Positions 46,514 through 61,500 of a stretch of DNA of 64,000 nucleotides are shown here, in pieces (position 1 is the first letter of the stretch; each line of letters begins with the position of its first letter). The position numbers and the translations under genes were made by a program. The notes beneath the pieces were generated by a model. That model was not told the origin of the DNA and made no database searches. It saw only the letters and a list, made by a program, of their open reading frames with translations. The DNA comes from Wuchereria bancrofti (lineage: Eukaryota; Nematoda; Chromadorea; Rhabditida; Onchocercidae): positions 1,959,292-2,023,291 of the forward strand of contig SSBO01000014.1 of assembly GCA_005281725.1 (NCBI GenBank). Direction: 5' to 3'.

Positions 46514-47880
46514 TCTCCAGTTCATCCAGGTTTCCTCGGGAATCTCAATCCATTATCTCAATAAATTCAAAGGAGAAATTCCATTAATTGCTTTTTGCAT
46601 AATCAACTATTCACTCATACTGATCGCACTTTGAATCGCTATTATAGATTCTCGAACAGCCTCTGAAGTAAGATACTTTGTGGCTGGGTAGATGAGTTGC
46701 ACCCATACTGACGACTAAAATGGTTGCACCCAGAGCATTTCTGTCTTTATGATTAATTTTACGAACATGTAATCCTCACCACATTGCACTGACGTGCGTG
46801 AACACTTTCTTTGATACTTCTCCTTGGCCTGCAACGGACGAGCAGGCTAACTGTCCAGTAACTGTTAAGGAAAGCATAATTATCTTTGGCCTCACTTTCT
46901 TGCAACTCAGCTTTCCAACACAAAGGACTTATTCCTGAAAACGGATCCATCTGTGCCGGATTGATCCCTCCAGAATCACTAGTCACATATCATTTATGAA
47001 AACTGTTTGGCTTCAACTGTCTACATCTCTGAATCGTTTAGTCGAAAAAATCCCAAACCAGTGATTGCATTTTTGACCGTACGTTAGACCAAAAGCGTAA
47101 CTGCAACAAGCTTCCGGCAATAACAAGAAGTGTATTCGAAATTACTGAATAAACACTTACTGAATAAAATTATCGAAAGGAACTGACAAAGATACCTGAA
47201 ATCTTAACTTTTCAGTGATCAATGAAGTGGTCGCCGTCGCCGTTATCAAACTAACATCGGTCTTTAGTACTAATCGTTGCTGTTATCATTATTATTTATT
47301 ATTAATTTATCATTATTATTATTATTTATTACTATTATTAATTATTATTATTAATAAATTGCGAAAGGAAGCGAGCAGTCTTGTCCGGTTCTCACGTAGG
47401 TATGCTTACCGGAAGTTTGACCTGAATTGTAATAACGCGTGTTAAGAATGTTTTGCAGCCATCTTTACTTAGTGAACAGCGACACTGACTGGCTATTTTT
47501 AAGGCCAACAGTGCATTAGGAGTTAGTTGTCTTCGGTAGCAGCAACACGCCGAGAACTCGCTACTGCGAGATGTCCAGAAGAGCAAACAAACAGTATAGC
47601 AATTCTCCCATAAGCATTCATTTGGTCTAATTCCTGTTCAGAAAACCACCATTTCTCCTTCTTGCCGTCGTCCGCACCCGCTCCTAGATCTATCCGTTGC
47701 GTACCGGGGAATCACTAGCCACCTCGACATGGCGCTCAGGCTCACAACTGAGCCACACACACCGCTTTATTGATTACACCGCTCTGACTCTCCCCGAAAC
47801 ACGTGCTCCCTCACTACCACCTCACTTTTATTTATAGTCGTAGTTATATTACCACACCTTTCCTCTCTTCCGCCCCTCCC
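46514..47880. other. Intergenic, repeat-rich, no supported gene
   Basis: Contains a (TTA)n-rich tract at about 47280-47365 and a more GC-rich patch at about 47640-47800. A 75-codon minus frame at 46759-46986 has a plausible composition but no splice signals I trust. Confidence 0.4.
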
Positions 47881-47883
47881 CTT

Positions 47884-48190
47884 TACAAACTCCTGTCTGT
47901 CTGTCTGTCTGTCTGTTCGTCTGTATATGTGTGTGTCTGTTGGTCGGTCAGTCGGTCGTCGGTCGATGAGGGAAGCAATCTGTGATGTTGATGTCGTCCA
48001 TTGGACCCGTTCGAATGGATGTTGTCATGTATGTGGGTGTGTGTCCGTCTGTATACACGTCTGTCCACGAGTGAGTGCGTGTATGTCTGTCCGTCCGTCT
48101 GTCGGTCGGTCGATCGGTCGGGCGGTCGGTGGACGGGGAAAATGTGGTGCTGAGTGTGTCTATTGGACCCGTTCGAATAGATATTGTCAT
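47884..48190. repeat. Imperfect tandem duplication, CTGT/GGTC-rich, about 162-bp period
   Basis: Two diverged copies, each with a CTGT/GTGT-rich first part, a GGTC-rich middle part, and a conserved 3' core ATTGGACCCGTTCGAAT followed by an eight-base spacer and TTGTCAT. The cores begin at 48000 and 48162. The (CTGT)n run at 47893-47912 opens the array. Open frames here on both strands are Cys/Val/Ser or Thr/Asp repeats and are not genes. Confidence 0.85.
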
Positions 48191-49575
48191 CGCACCGAAT
48201 AAGTTTGTTGCTTTTCAGATTAATTCCTGATTTTATTGTGCACAGTAATCGGAATGGTAGCTAATTGACGTGGGTTGGTGCTGGGGCCACGACAATTTCC
48301 GTGTTGTACGTTTTACTTGGGTAGTGAGTGGGGAAGTGGGCATTGAGACAAGAGGACAGTGTTATGGGTAAATAGGTGGTTTATGGATAAGCACAAGCGA
48401 TAGTGACATTAATTGACAAATGTGATAAATGGGTAAGTCAGGTGATAAATGATATGCAAAAGAAAAAGTAATACTACTCACGGATAAAGTAATAAGTTTG
48501 TTGGTTAGTATCAGTAATTGCTGTGCTGATAGATGAGTAGAAAGTTTGAGTTGGCAGTTGATAATATTAATAAATGAGTAATAGGCATTGCAAACATAAT
48601 ATGGAGTAACTTCTAGACAAGTAAGTAGTAAGTAAGTAAGTAATGGCAAATAAAGTAATTCAGTGCAAGTAACGTTTGTAACACAGCAAGCTTTCACCTG
48701 TGCTATATGGTAAGGAAACAGTAAGATATTAAGTGAACAAGTGATAGGTAGGTTGAGATTCATCCGGGTATGTAGGCAAGGAAGGTTTAGGTTGATTGCT
48801 TATGTCAGTTTATCGATTGGACTGATTTAATCCTGTCAGGACCGACGGTCGATGGAGAGTTCAAATACTGAGGGATCCGTGACTGTTCTACTCATCATCC
48901 AGCGGCACAATCTGCAGGTTTCTTCCTGACTCGAATTGTTGCGATTAAAGCAACCAGTGAATTTGTTCTTTCCCATTTTCTGGGCGCTGAATTGTTTATC
49001 GTATGTGATGCGACGATGGTACTATATTAAAAGACAAATCTTTCTTTAAAGTATATATGCGCAACTTTACATTTATGCTTCCTCTGTTTTTTCCCAAAAA
49101 ATATATTACATGTCGAAAAAGGAGAATTGAAGACGAAGTCTTGTTTACTTCGAGCATTGTCACTTACTTTGTCGAGAAGGTTTTCTGGGAAAATCATAGC
49201 AGAAGCACAGAAAAATGAAATCGTTGAGTTAAAAACGTGTATGACTCAGATCATAATGATAATTCGGGATAGTACTGTTTGTTGAGATTTCTTTATTAAT
49301 TCTTTTTATAGCCGTCTTTGCGAACATGGACCATTTAAAAAGCGGGGAACAAAGATTGAGTTGTCAGGAAAGAACCGGAACCCATTATTTCATTGCACAT
49401 TAGTAGATAGCATATCCCACTCCGTCCGTGTAAACTGTACTGAGTTGAAATGTGTTCCGGAACAGCTTCTGCGATGCATAATGAGGTGACATGCTGAATA
49501 GAGCCGTGGTAGAGAACGAATGATACTTTCAGTGCTGCCCATCTTACACTCCTGAGGTGCACGACGAAGGCCTTT
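48191..49575. other. Upstream region of zinc-finger gene
   Basis: No coding exon seen. A 133-codon minus frame at 48362-48763 is Leu/Ile/Tyr/Thr-rich and arises partly from AAGT and GTAA repeats (for example 48625-48645). The promoter and any 5'-UTR exon of the zinc-finger gene should be here. Confidence 0.4.
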
Positions 49576-52500
49576 ATGAAGTCGAAACGACCCGCGGTGG
49601 GTAAGCACGGGAAACAGAGTAGGAATGCGGCAGGAAATGAGGATTACCTGCAGAATCACATAAATGAAGAGAAGCTAGAGTCTGCTTATGTTGAGCTCCA
49701 GAAATGGCGTACCAATCGAATGAATTATCTGAAGTCTCGAGTAAGTCATATTCATCTCAAGTCACCATCACCTGTAAATATCGGGGAGTCGATCGATGAA
49801 AGAAACAAAGATGGTTCCCCAACAACTTCCGAAACCGTGATAGCTTCTCAGTCTCCATTACAGATGGCTCAAGTAAGTTTGCTTTTTCTTTTTCAGCATT
49901 AAGAGTTTCAATTTTTCCGAGATTACTGATGAAATCTCTAATCACTGTCAGGATATAAGCACTGTAAGGGGAAATATTTTGATAATTCTTAAAACTGCTT
50001 CTATTTTGGCAGGTAAGAGCTGATGAGTAGTTGGGACAGAAGAATTATTAATTAGATACATTAATACTGATAGTGTAGTTAGTTAGCTGAGGTGAAATCG
50101 TCGACATTATTTCAAAAGATATGTACTTGTGGGTCAGGAATGTGTTCGCTTTTATTGCAACCCATCGATATATCCATGCATATGTTTATGACTTCTCAAT
50201 CCGCTTCAAAACTTTCACTTCGATTTCCTGTCATTTTTTTGATTTGAATCCGGTCATATCATCAGGGGCTAGAGAAATGTGTCATTTGCCGTAGCTTTGC
50301 CTCACTGGATGCAATATTAATCATATGATTTAAGAATGATATCGCCTGATCCATAATTGAGACTCATTCCCGAGACTGAAATTCTTCCCCTTCATGTCAA
50401 AATGTGATATATTTCTGAATTCCATGCAATTTACTGATCCTATTTGCTACTCTCTCTTACTTGCATTGTTTCTTTATTCACTTTCTTTTATTTGTAGTAC
50501 TTTCTTATTATTTGTGTGTATATCTGTGTCTATCACTGTGTGCGCACGCAAGAATACTTCTCCCAACCACTAACGTGCTTCCTACGCGGAATTCACGTGG
50601 CAAACATAACTCATGTTGTTAGATCAGATTCTGCTGCTGTAGGTATGTGGGAAGGATGGGCAGCACGTTGACCCATATTTGTTTCCTTTCAAAATAAACG
50701 TGTTGTCGGGTCAGTGAAATTAGCTTCGCATTTGACACGAACAACTATTCACATTTGTGTCAGCGTTCTTTTACTGCGCTGCTAAGTGTCCAGCTCAGGA
50801 AACAGAAATATTACTGCGCTTTGGGATCTCTCAAACATTCCTAGTTCTTTTCTTTACAAATTATTCCGGTTACATTAGGGTCATCAGGCACATTCAACCA
50901 CAAATTATTAAATAAATTCATACTTGTTTAACTGACTGATTCTTCTCCATTACTTTTCCGTAATTACTTCTTCCATTCTTTTTTGATATTAAACCATCGT
51001 GTGTATTAGTTTGCAAGCAGATTTCGTCCTGTCCAGATTTTTACTTACTGTTCCTATCACGCCAGTTTTTCTCATCTTTTTATAGAATAGTACTTTTTTA
51101 TTTCCTTATTCAAACCGGCTCCATTAATTGTTTTTGCTTTCGTCTTTCATACCCAATATTCTGGAAAATTATTGATTCAGTAAATTTGATCAAGTGTGCA
51201 TCAATGATTTTGTAAAAGTATATGGTGTAGTTATGTTTCGTTGTTATGATCAGGTCAGTCTGTATATCTAGGGCATTATCAGGAAGTTTCTGACAAGTGA
51301 CAGTTTGGGATATTCAAGCTAGCGGCTGACTTGGTCAAATTTTTTGCATAAAATCATGATAAAGATGACGCGAAATTTTCAATTCCATTGGTTTTGCATT
51401 AGTATAGAACCTGCCTGCATACATTAGTATGTCCGATAATTTTTTTGAGTGACGAATAAGTATGGTACCGTTATCTCATATGGATATTGCTGTAAGTACA
51501 TTATAGTATATGTTGTGGTGTAGTTAGTAATATATTCGTTTAGTGTTTGGAAGTGCTGTTTCACTGAGTTAGAATTCAGGGATATCCGATTGATTTGAAG
51601 CGAAATCAACTAAATTTGAAAAAAAAAATATATATATCTGATATTGCGGAAACTTGTGAAAAGTTGAGTGGAAGTAGAAGTTACCTATTACTGATTCATT
51701 GGAACCTTGTGAGACCTCTTTTGAGGTGTTATTTTAATATATGATTATGATTGTTCAAAAATGATTCTGCTGTATATTGAGCTGTTTTTTTGGAGAACTG
51801 ATGGAGCAATTCTGGAGGTAGGGACATTCTGAGCCGAAAAAGTAACAAGGTTCTCAGGGTATTTTAGACATTTGTAATATCTTTTCCTTCTCTTTTAATT
51901 CAACTTCCAACTTTAGGTAATGAGAGCAAAAACTCTCTTAAGTAATCGAAAGCAACTGGTACAAAGAAATGCATCGAAATCGCTATCCAAATCGAATAGC
52001 TGTATGTCATCATCGGGAAACAAAAATGTTATGTTGAATGGAACAGATACTGTTGTTCCAGAAATTATCAGGAAAACGAGGCGAAAAGTGCCGTCACGGC
52101 ATTTGGATTTTATATCAGATAGTGTAAATGAAAGGAATACAGATAGCAAACACATTACGATCACCAGTTGTTTAAAGCAATCACATAAATCTTTGGTAAG
52201 GTATTTGTTCTGGCAGTCATTGTTTTTTCCTGTCCCCCTATTGCTTCTACCGCTCTATTATTAATCGTAAATGTTTCCCGAAATTTCAGGATAAGCAAGC
52301 ATATCGGTGTAGCAGTTGTCCATCATTTTTCACATCACGTCGTGGAATGGCCAATCACTGTAAACTTCATGGGGCCAATAAAAGATTTAAGTGTGCTTCA
52401 TGCGATTTTGGGTATATTTACATTTCTCTCCCTTCTTTAAAAGAAGCAATAGCAGCAGTGCTGAATTTAATAAATATTGAGTAGCTGACCACATGTTAGT

Positions 52501-55500
52501 AGAACTGTAGCTGTAATAAGTTATCATTGAATGTTGACAACGTTAGCTAGATAGCTGGAGATGATGCATGACAGTATCCAGCTTACATTTATGTAGTACT
52601 GCTACAATAATGTTCAATCCCCTATTCCGCCGATCTTGACTCCGATTTACTGAACTAATATTAGCAGTTGAAGCATTTAAATAGTTACCTATTTGGTATG
52701 CTATTTTTGAAACGGTACGCCTACCAAAGAAAGCAGTCCGAGTCAAAATGACTACCAAAGATCAATTCTTCCATTTTTTGTAATGCATTGTTTCTACAGA
52801 ATTTCATTTGATGCACACGAATCATAGACGTAGTAATCTGAATGCTTTTCATACGAGAGTTTGACAATGAGATTGTTATAAAATGATTAGTTGACTCTAA
52901 AATGTCACTACTTCATCGCGCTCAATTGTTCGCTCTGTATAATGTTCAAATTAATTTTAAAATTATTTGGACATTGCTTTGGAAATGGGCAGATGTGTAT
53001 GGCATAATATATCAGATAGAGACTTCATGTCAATAATCGAAGCTTGATTTTACGAAACATTTGTCGCAAATAGTAATTAAGGAACATATTTCCCGTTGCA
53101 GTTTATTGTCTCATTTAATGAAAATATCGACGGAACACATGAAACTATCGATCTGATCTGTTTTTATATTAAATGATTGATGTTACAGTTGCGATAACTA
53201 CAAAACACTTCAAATGCATAAGGCGTTTCACACGGCAGCGAGCAAGGAAACATCCGAAAACATAGCTTCGACCCACCTTGCCCTGGTACGGTGATTTTAT
53301 AGCGTTTTCGACATTGGTAGAGGAGTAAAGACTTAGCGCGCCCCGTTTCCTTTCCATAAGTCTGACAACAACAACAACAACAACAACAGCAACAGTACAG
53401 TAGCAGATTCTTCTTTCCTATCAGTAATGTTAGTCACGTCACTGTAAGAATGTGCTTTAGCATAGAGTAGTGACAATTATACTTATGCCATTACGATAGA
53501 TTGTGATCATCATCGTTATGAAATAAAATAACAGAATTTAATTGCAACTTTACCTTGCTTCCTTCCCGATAGAGTACACGCCTTGGAAGAATTGTGCAAA
53601 ATTTGCTGAAAGTCCTTTCTTGATCCTCATTAACTTCGACATCAAATAGTCTTTCACGAAACGACGACAAGTGAATGATAAACGCCTTTTTGAAAGTAAT
53701 CCGCTTTTTATAGGTAATTGACAATTGTGCTGACGATGAAAATGTTAAAAGGGGAACAAAGGGGGTAGATGAGAAGACAGGTTTGCTTTCACAGTTTAAA
53801 CGTTTCTGAAATTTGAACGATGTTAATAACTAGTACTTTTTCATTTTTATTCAAACATAACTCATTTTGTTATTAAACTAATTTAATCTTTGTACTGCAC
53901 ATTTCACAATCACTAAACTCATCTTTTGCTGCTGCGAATTATCTGCGAATATTTGGAATCAAAAATGAAAAATCAAAATCTTTGCTAGATTAATTCTCCA
54001 CTTGTTCCAGTTTTCCAGGTTCAGTTATTGCATCTAATCGCGGATTCGCTTGCATCGAATGTCCGTTCATATCGCGTGACCAAAATCGATTACAGAAGCA
54101 TCTCGTTGGACATCGCCGAACAAATGGATTCAAATGTTCGCTCTGCACTTATATGTTAGTTTACACCTCTCTTTGATATCTTTAATCGTCTTTGCATGTT
54201 TATTTCTCAAAAATCATGTTCAACAGTTCTGTTTATATGAAGTTTGTCGCGTAGCTTCTTCATAACAGATTGGCCTTTCATATAGACCGTATGTTTCAGT
54301 AAAATGTCCGGAAGTTAACAAAAATATGAAAAAACAATTGTTAAATCACCGACAACCTGACCGAAGTTTAGGCAATGAAACCATCATATTTACCAATAGC
54401 TCCTTACTCAACTTTGTTAGCAAATAAATATTAAAATAGATACAATGCTGGAAGTGTAAAATAAGACATTCATAATCATTGATAAACTGTAATTTCTTAA
54501 AGTTTTTAAAATTAATAAGTAATAATAATAGTATTTAATAATAATAATAATAATAGTTATTATTATTATAACAGATAGTAATAATGGTGTATGTCTTTAT
54601 AATTTTGTGGCTTCCAGTGTATATTCATATGTGTGTTTTGCTGGGTGAAAGATCGCCAGCTAGTAATGAAACTTGTGTGAAATATTACAAAGATGTAATC
54701 GATTGGCAGTACCGTTGGCAATATTATGGATCATTTAATCACCGCTCACTTCCTTTTACCTCCGCTGCTTTTGTTTTGCCATTCTTAAATTGCTCGCTTT
54801 ATCTCTACACATGTCATTCATACTTAGCTCTGTATGAGTATTCCTTATGATGAATTAGAGTATTTTCCGTTGCTCTTTGTTTTTCGCTTCCTTTTTAATG
54901 CACCATAGATGGCAGTAAACAAATAATAATTTATAGTAATCATTGATGCTAACAGGTCCTCTACGTGAAGTTCTTGAAGATTTTCCTTTTCCTTAGAAGC
55001 ATCGTTATATTACTTGTAGGAGTGCATCAGCTGGATTCCTGAAGCGTCACTGTGAACTGCATAAGCCGCAAATATACCAGTGGCCACCTGTCTACATTGG
55101 CAAGCGTCCTTCACTTGCTACACCTGCTGCAAAGAATACAGCGGATCCTACAGCGTCTGAAGGTAGATTTACCTGCTAATTATTGCCATTCGCTTGACGG
55201 AGATGCCTTATCTGTTTCACCGAGCTCAATACCCGGTAAAAAGGATGATAGACTGTGTAAGCATGTGGTGGAATTGAAGCGGGTCGGAACCGAGACAGTC
55301 ACTATGACCTGTATAGTGATTTTATCACTGTGACTTGTCTAGTGATTTTATCGAGCAGTGATTAGTGTTTGCACTTCGATTAGAAAAGATATATGATTTG
55401 AAGAGTGCGAGGGTGGTATTTTGTTAATAATGGGGCAGTAGTTCTTCAAGGATATCGCAGAGGCCTTGTCTTTTCATAATTTGGGAAACCGAGAAAAAAT

Positions 55501-58500
55501 GAGAGTCTTAATTGCTAGACACTCCTTATCATATTTTCACTTGGTTTCTGCCTTGTTGTGCTTTCATATCAGTAATTATCTCAAACGTTTTAATAGATTT
55601 AATTGCATTTACATTCGTCCGTAAATGGCAACCAGAATTTCGCCCAACAAATTTTGCTGGTATATGTCTAACACTGATAACTGATATTTGATAACTTTTA
55701 TAGGATGCGAAGAGCAGCAAAAAATTCCGAAAAGTTTGATTGCATCACCTTTAACAACTCCTTTTGTTAGCGAGAAGCAACCTATGATAACCGACGATTC
55801 TGAAGAGCAATCTCTAATACATCGTTCGAGGGTATTGTTTAGTTAAATTTGTGCAATTTAGGATTAAAAGCTTTATTTAAGGTATTCCTATCTTAACTGT
55901 AAGCATTTTCATACAAAAGATGGTTGAAGCACTTATAATTACAAAAAATGATTGCAAAAGACTGTTAGAAAGAGACATGCAAGGCATGCCAGAAAAGTGT
56001 GAGAATGCTCAACATATTGTTTAGCAATGATATATTCCTTACTTAACTTAAATGTTGTAGAATACTTTGAAATAAAACATGTTCTTTCAATCAAGTGGCA
56101 TACAGTTCTGGTATCAGGAATACCTTTCCTTGGTGATAATTCATTTTAAGTCGAACTGGTAACAATAAAGCTGAAATTTTGATTTTGCCATTAGAAGTCA
56201 TTTTAAATCTCATTTCAGCAAAAGTATTTATGCGGCTTTTGTCGTCGTCATTTCAAAAGTTATACCCTTCGTCTTTTACATTGCATTATCAGACACTCGC
56301 AGCATATTGCAAAGGAAAAATATAAATCATTACTGAGGGAACGATTGAACATGTGTTACGGTGCTGTTGATACAACGTTTGTTTCTTCTCTTTACATCTC
56401 ATTGATACCATTTATCACTAATTAATCTGTAGGGTTTCCCTTTTATTGAAAATTTTCTGGACTGGATTTGTAGAATATCATTTTGAAAATTGCGTTTCAT
56501 GAGCTAACGTTTTTCTTTCTGCACATCGCATGTTATTTCATCAGGATTTCAATTATCTCTTTAATCATGTTCTATTTTCATGCCTTTCCTATTTTCACAT
56601 GTTACAAGAAACGGTCAGTAGTAGTTGTTGAATTATCACAAGAAAATTTTGAAATATTTCAAACAAATATTGGTTGAAATCACAACTGATTATTTTATTT
56701 TCACATTTATCGTTCCATATATTGTAAAGAGATAATGGAGATCATAAAATTGATTTTGCCTGAATGCTCCAAAAGTTTTCTTGAAACAGAAAGAAAAAAA
56801 AAATCAGTTAAGTAAAATAATAGTTGAAAACATCATTTTCAGAGAAGGAACAGCAGATAACTATAGTGTGCCAGCACGATCTGTGCATCACTGTTCTCAC
56901 TGTCCCTTTACTTGCAAGCAAAAATCTCGTTTGCTGCGGCATGAAAATAAGCATATTGTAAAAGCCGAACACGAAGTTAGTTTGCATCCGAATTGTTGCT
57001 TCCTTTCCTCATGAATGTTGGTCTTTCATCTGATAATCCCTATGATTGTTTGGTGCCGAAAATGGCTAAGGATATGGTGGCCCAGCGACTGTCAAGCAAC
57101 ATTTTCTCTTATAATCTGTATTTCCAGTGTAAATATTGTACGTTCTCATGCCGTTCAACAGTTGTACTGATGCAACATCTACGACTTCACCAGCGGATCC
57201 CTAGGCTTCTTCAAATGCCTGGACGCCCGAAAGATCTGCACGCTAATGAGAAAGCTTCTGCCTCTGCCTTTGTACGTGTACTTTGTATTTTGTTACGCTT
57301 CCCTTATTCCGCATTCATTCATTTATTTTGTCTTCTATTGGAAATAAATGAAGTAATAGTTGTTCTTTATCTTTTTTTTAATGGTCTATTATGAAGAAGG
57401 GATATCCAGTAAACATAAATGATGAAAACAAGGGATAAAGGAAAAAAACGATAACTTTTGGTCGTTTACATGAAAAATACGCTTTGATCTTCGCAGCTGT
57501 ATGCTCTCACTCATTTGTATTTACAGAAAGTGGAGAAGTGCAGTGAATGTCCCTATACAAGCCGACATATTTGCGATTTACGAACTCATGCACAGATGCA
57601 TATCGGGAAACGAGAATTTGCATGCGGGCAGTGTACATATAGCACAAAGCGATCTCACGTTCTCGATGCACATTTACAACTTCATATGGCTGAAAGGAAA
57701 GGCATCACTTCCGTCTCCAACACGGTAATCACAATGCTTCTTGTACTCATATTCGATAACCAACTTTTCAGGTCACGCAAGTTAAATATATGTCTAAAAC
57801 AATATGTGAGTGATTTTGCATATGTTGCTCAGAAATCTAGCATTCTTGTCGGAACGCGAGAAAGCTAGCTATTTTTCCATCTTACTTAAAATAAAATGTT
57901 TATAAGTTATTTATATCAGAAGTTTATTGTCTCTGATTATTTTAGCGGTTGCATCTAGCTCATGATAAATGGTATGGTATAGAATTCGGAATAAGTTGCA
58001 TTTCATATATCAACATGCATAGCAGCATTCTTCGGAATCTCTATTTTAAATACCGGTAGTAAAAGTGTTGCTCACAAATGAAACTCACTTGAACCGAATT
58101 TCTCAACCTCGTGTGTGGTTGAGAATTGCAGTACAATAATGATCGAATGATTTGAAGAGAGTGCCGCATTATTTCATAGATAGTTAGGTTACTGCTGCAA
58201 TGTTTAATACCTCTCTCTCTCTCTCTCTCTTTCCTGGGTCCTTCAGTATCGCAGTCATGAATTAGTAGTCCTTCAGAAAGCTTGGAATATAATTGGTCAA
58301 ATCCTTCGGTTCAGAAGACTGTTGACTAACTAGAATATGGTGTAGCTGTGGCGGTCAAATCAATTCTTAGCTAACTGGGGAGCCAGTTTTGCTGTGCTTA
58401 TCTTTGTATTTTAAAATATAATGTAAAGGTTGCAACACTATTATTTTTTTACTGTCGGTTTTTATAGCATAATCGATTGCTACTCTGAAGCTCTTGTTCA

Positions 58501-61500
58501 AATTGTGCGTGGATTAATGTGATAGATTGCATCTTCCCTTTAGATTGCTTTTTCATAAAATCTATTAAATAGAATGTTGATTAAAATCATTCATTCTTAT
58601 GTACAGGTGCGGAAAGGAGAAAACTTCAGAAGTCATTCTATTTTACGGCGCCATGGCAAAATTGTAGGAGAACGAAGTGGTCATCAATTTTCAAGCGTGT
58701 ATATTTGTCGTTGGTGTCCCTATAGAACACGAATATGCGCCACACTTTTTATCCATCACAGGTTAATTTCATGGATGAAATTGTTGTAAGACGTCATATT
58801 ACTTTCATGGTTTTAAACATTTAATTTTGTCAGACATGTAATTTTGCTTTTAAATAATAATTACAATTAAAGTTTGGATGTTACGGTGCTATGTGAAAGA
58901 TGGCTTTGTAAAAAAAAACCTAAATGAACATTGGAATTAAGGAATCATTTATGGAATGGTCGATTACGTTGCGAAAAGTGTACGTTCAGTACTTGTTACG
59001 AAAGGAAGTTACGCGACCACGTGAAATTACATTTACCGACTGAACCATTCTCCAGTGCTCCATCAAACAAGCCTGCTACTGTTAACAACAAATCCGCTAA
59101 GCTTCCAAATGGCGACTATTCTTGCCAGTAAGTTGTAGCTAGAAGTTGTAATTTTGCTGGAAGTTGTAGCTAGCTATTTTGTTGCAGCGATTATAAAAAC
59201 GAGAGCCATAGATTTTTTTAGTTTCGGGTCGTAACCATTTTTTCCGCCATAGTTGGGTTTTCAGTTCATTTGTTTAAAAAAAAAAAAAATTCTTTGTTCG
59301 CAGACGAGCCGAAACAATTTTTTTTTCCAATGATATATGTATAATTGAAATATTTGCTAGGAAGTTTATTGATAATGTGAATGAATTGAAACCTCTTTTA
59401 CGAGTAATTGGACTCGAAATTCAGTTTTTATTTTCAGTTATCATTGTTTTCATCCTTTTCATTCTCTTTGAGGGAGTGCCCATTTACGTGTAATGGTTAT
59501 GGGAAATTTTGGCACCATAAGCAAAAGCATCAGAAGCCATCACGCTATCAGTGTGATTTATGTAGCTATAGCGTTGGTTCCAATTTCTGTTTGGTGAAGC
59601 ATCGCCAAAGCCACAAGAATCAAAATAATCTGGAAAATTGTGATGCGGAAATCGAAAAATTCATGTAAAAAGTTTTTTATCTTTGTCTTCAATTATTTTT
59701 CCTAATTATTTGTACTTTGTAAATGCATTTAAGACGTTTGAACCTCGTCAATGAAAGTTTTAATTCAACAGTTATCTGTAGATTTATAGATTTTAATCCG
59801 AAATAAAATAGACAAATTACTTGCTTAGCTTTAAACAAGCGTACAAAAGGAACTAAAGATAGTCCTTGATGACGTAGTTATTTCACTCTTTCCTTCTTTC
59901 TACACGCAGTCTTTTTTAGAATTGTGAAAAATTGTTATTCGGAAGAAATCAATGCTAATGGAATGAATGTAGCGGAAAGAGAAGTGAAGGAGGAACAGAA
60001 AGGTTGTATAATAAATTCGACTGATGAGCTCTGTCTTAATTGTCCAAAGGATGCAAAAACATATCAGTTCAGTTTGAGTCGTATTGCCTTGAAACTGCCA
60101 AATTTTAAAGTAGCGAATGATGCAGGTAAAATTTAACATTGCTAACTTCATTTTCTTTAATTATTTGGCAATACCGAATGAAGTTAGTTGTGTATAGTGT
60201 AAATGCCTCTTTTCTCTTAGCTGACCCCACAGCAACTAGCATTCTACAGGGAATATTTATTATTATTATTAATTATTATTACTACTGTTACTATTAAGTA
60301 TTTTAGAATCACTATCTAAGACATTTCGCTGCAAACAGTGTCCTTATTTTGGAACTGATGAAATGCTTTTCAAGTATCATGAAGGAATGCATGTCGGACA
60401 TCGTCAGTATAGTTGCAATTTATGTACATACAGCTCTCTTTGTCCCATTTCTTTACACAGGCATTTGAACCTGCATTTTCCTTCATTGTCATCTCGTTCG
60501 GCTGCAAAGAATAGGTTAATTTTTATTCTTATGTCAAGTCTTCTCATCTTGTCAGCTTTTTTGGAAATTGAAAAAGCAGGTAAAAACTTGGTGAGGCATT
60601 TTAGAAAAAAAAAAGTCTTCAAAACTGAGATTATTATCTCAGTACCTAAAGGTTGTAAGTATGGATGAGATTAGGGGAATGATAAATCACAAATACTTTT
60701 TGTTGTGCTGGGCTGTGTTATGCCGTTATCATTGATGAAAATTTTGATGGCTCACGCGAAATTCTTATCAAAATATTTTTAGGAAGCGATTGCTAAGACA
60801 TCGTTATCATCAAAGCCCTGAAACCATCCCTTCAGACGTTAAAGTTCATCAGTGCACTATATGTTCATACAAAACTGCCTACGAGGATCGCTTTGAACAG
60901 CATCGTCTTGATCACGCTCTGGTTGGCATCTTGATTTCATTTTTAAATCTGCAGACTTGTTGAGCCTTGAATTTTACCATCTTTAGTTGAAGTACTGAAA
61001 GGAAGTAACACATTTGTTTCTTTAAATATAGACTTTCTTAGTCTTTATTATCTCAATGGGATGATGCTAAAATGATGAATAGATTTTATTCTTCATGGTT
61101 TTTATATGTTGAATTGAGAGGGATTTCAAATTTGTAGCACATACAACAGCGGTTGACAACGTCCATCAAGCGAACAGCACAAAATACTTTTGAACCATTT
61201 GTGAGGCCGAAAATTCGTCGACCGGATAAACGCTCAGACAGACAGGTTAGTGTTCTTAGGGTCATGCTGTACTTTTGTAGTAATTCTGCCAAGTTCCAGA
61301 ATGGGAAATGTAACTCTAATTCTTTCTTCTGTATAATTTATGATGTGAAAAAAAATTTCATAATGTGAAGAAATTTTATTTTTGAGATTTGCAAAATTTG
61401 AAGTTATTAATTTTCAAAAAACTAATCTAAATTGAACTTGAGTTAGAGATGAGTTTCTCTAATGTTTTAAGTTGGATTCAGACTTAGTCAAATTCCAAGT

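Noticed and set aside
48000..48190. Possible tRNA or pol III gene because of GTTCGAAT
   Set aside because: No matching acceptor stem, anticodon arm or A box could be folded around either copy.
47803..48202. Cys/Val/Ser and Thr/Asp-rich frames
   Set aside because: Created by CTGT/GGTC repeats on both strands.
54019..54154. Alternative frame through zinc-finger exon 5 (VQLLHLIADS...)
   Set aside because: It is open, but the other frame gives two C-x2-C finger halves and agrees in phase with both neighbours when the donor at 53291 and acceptor at 54010 are used.
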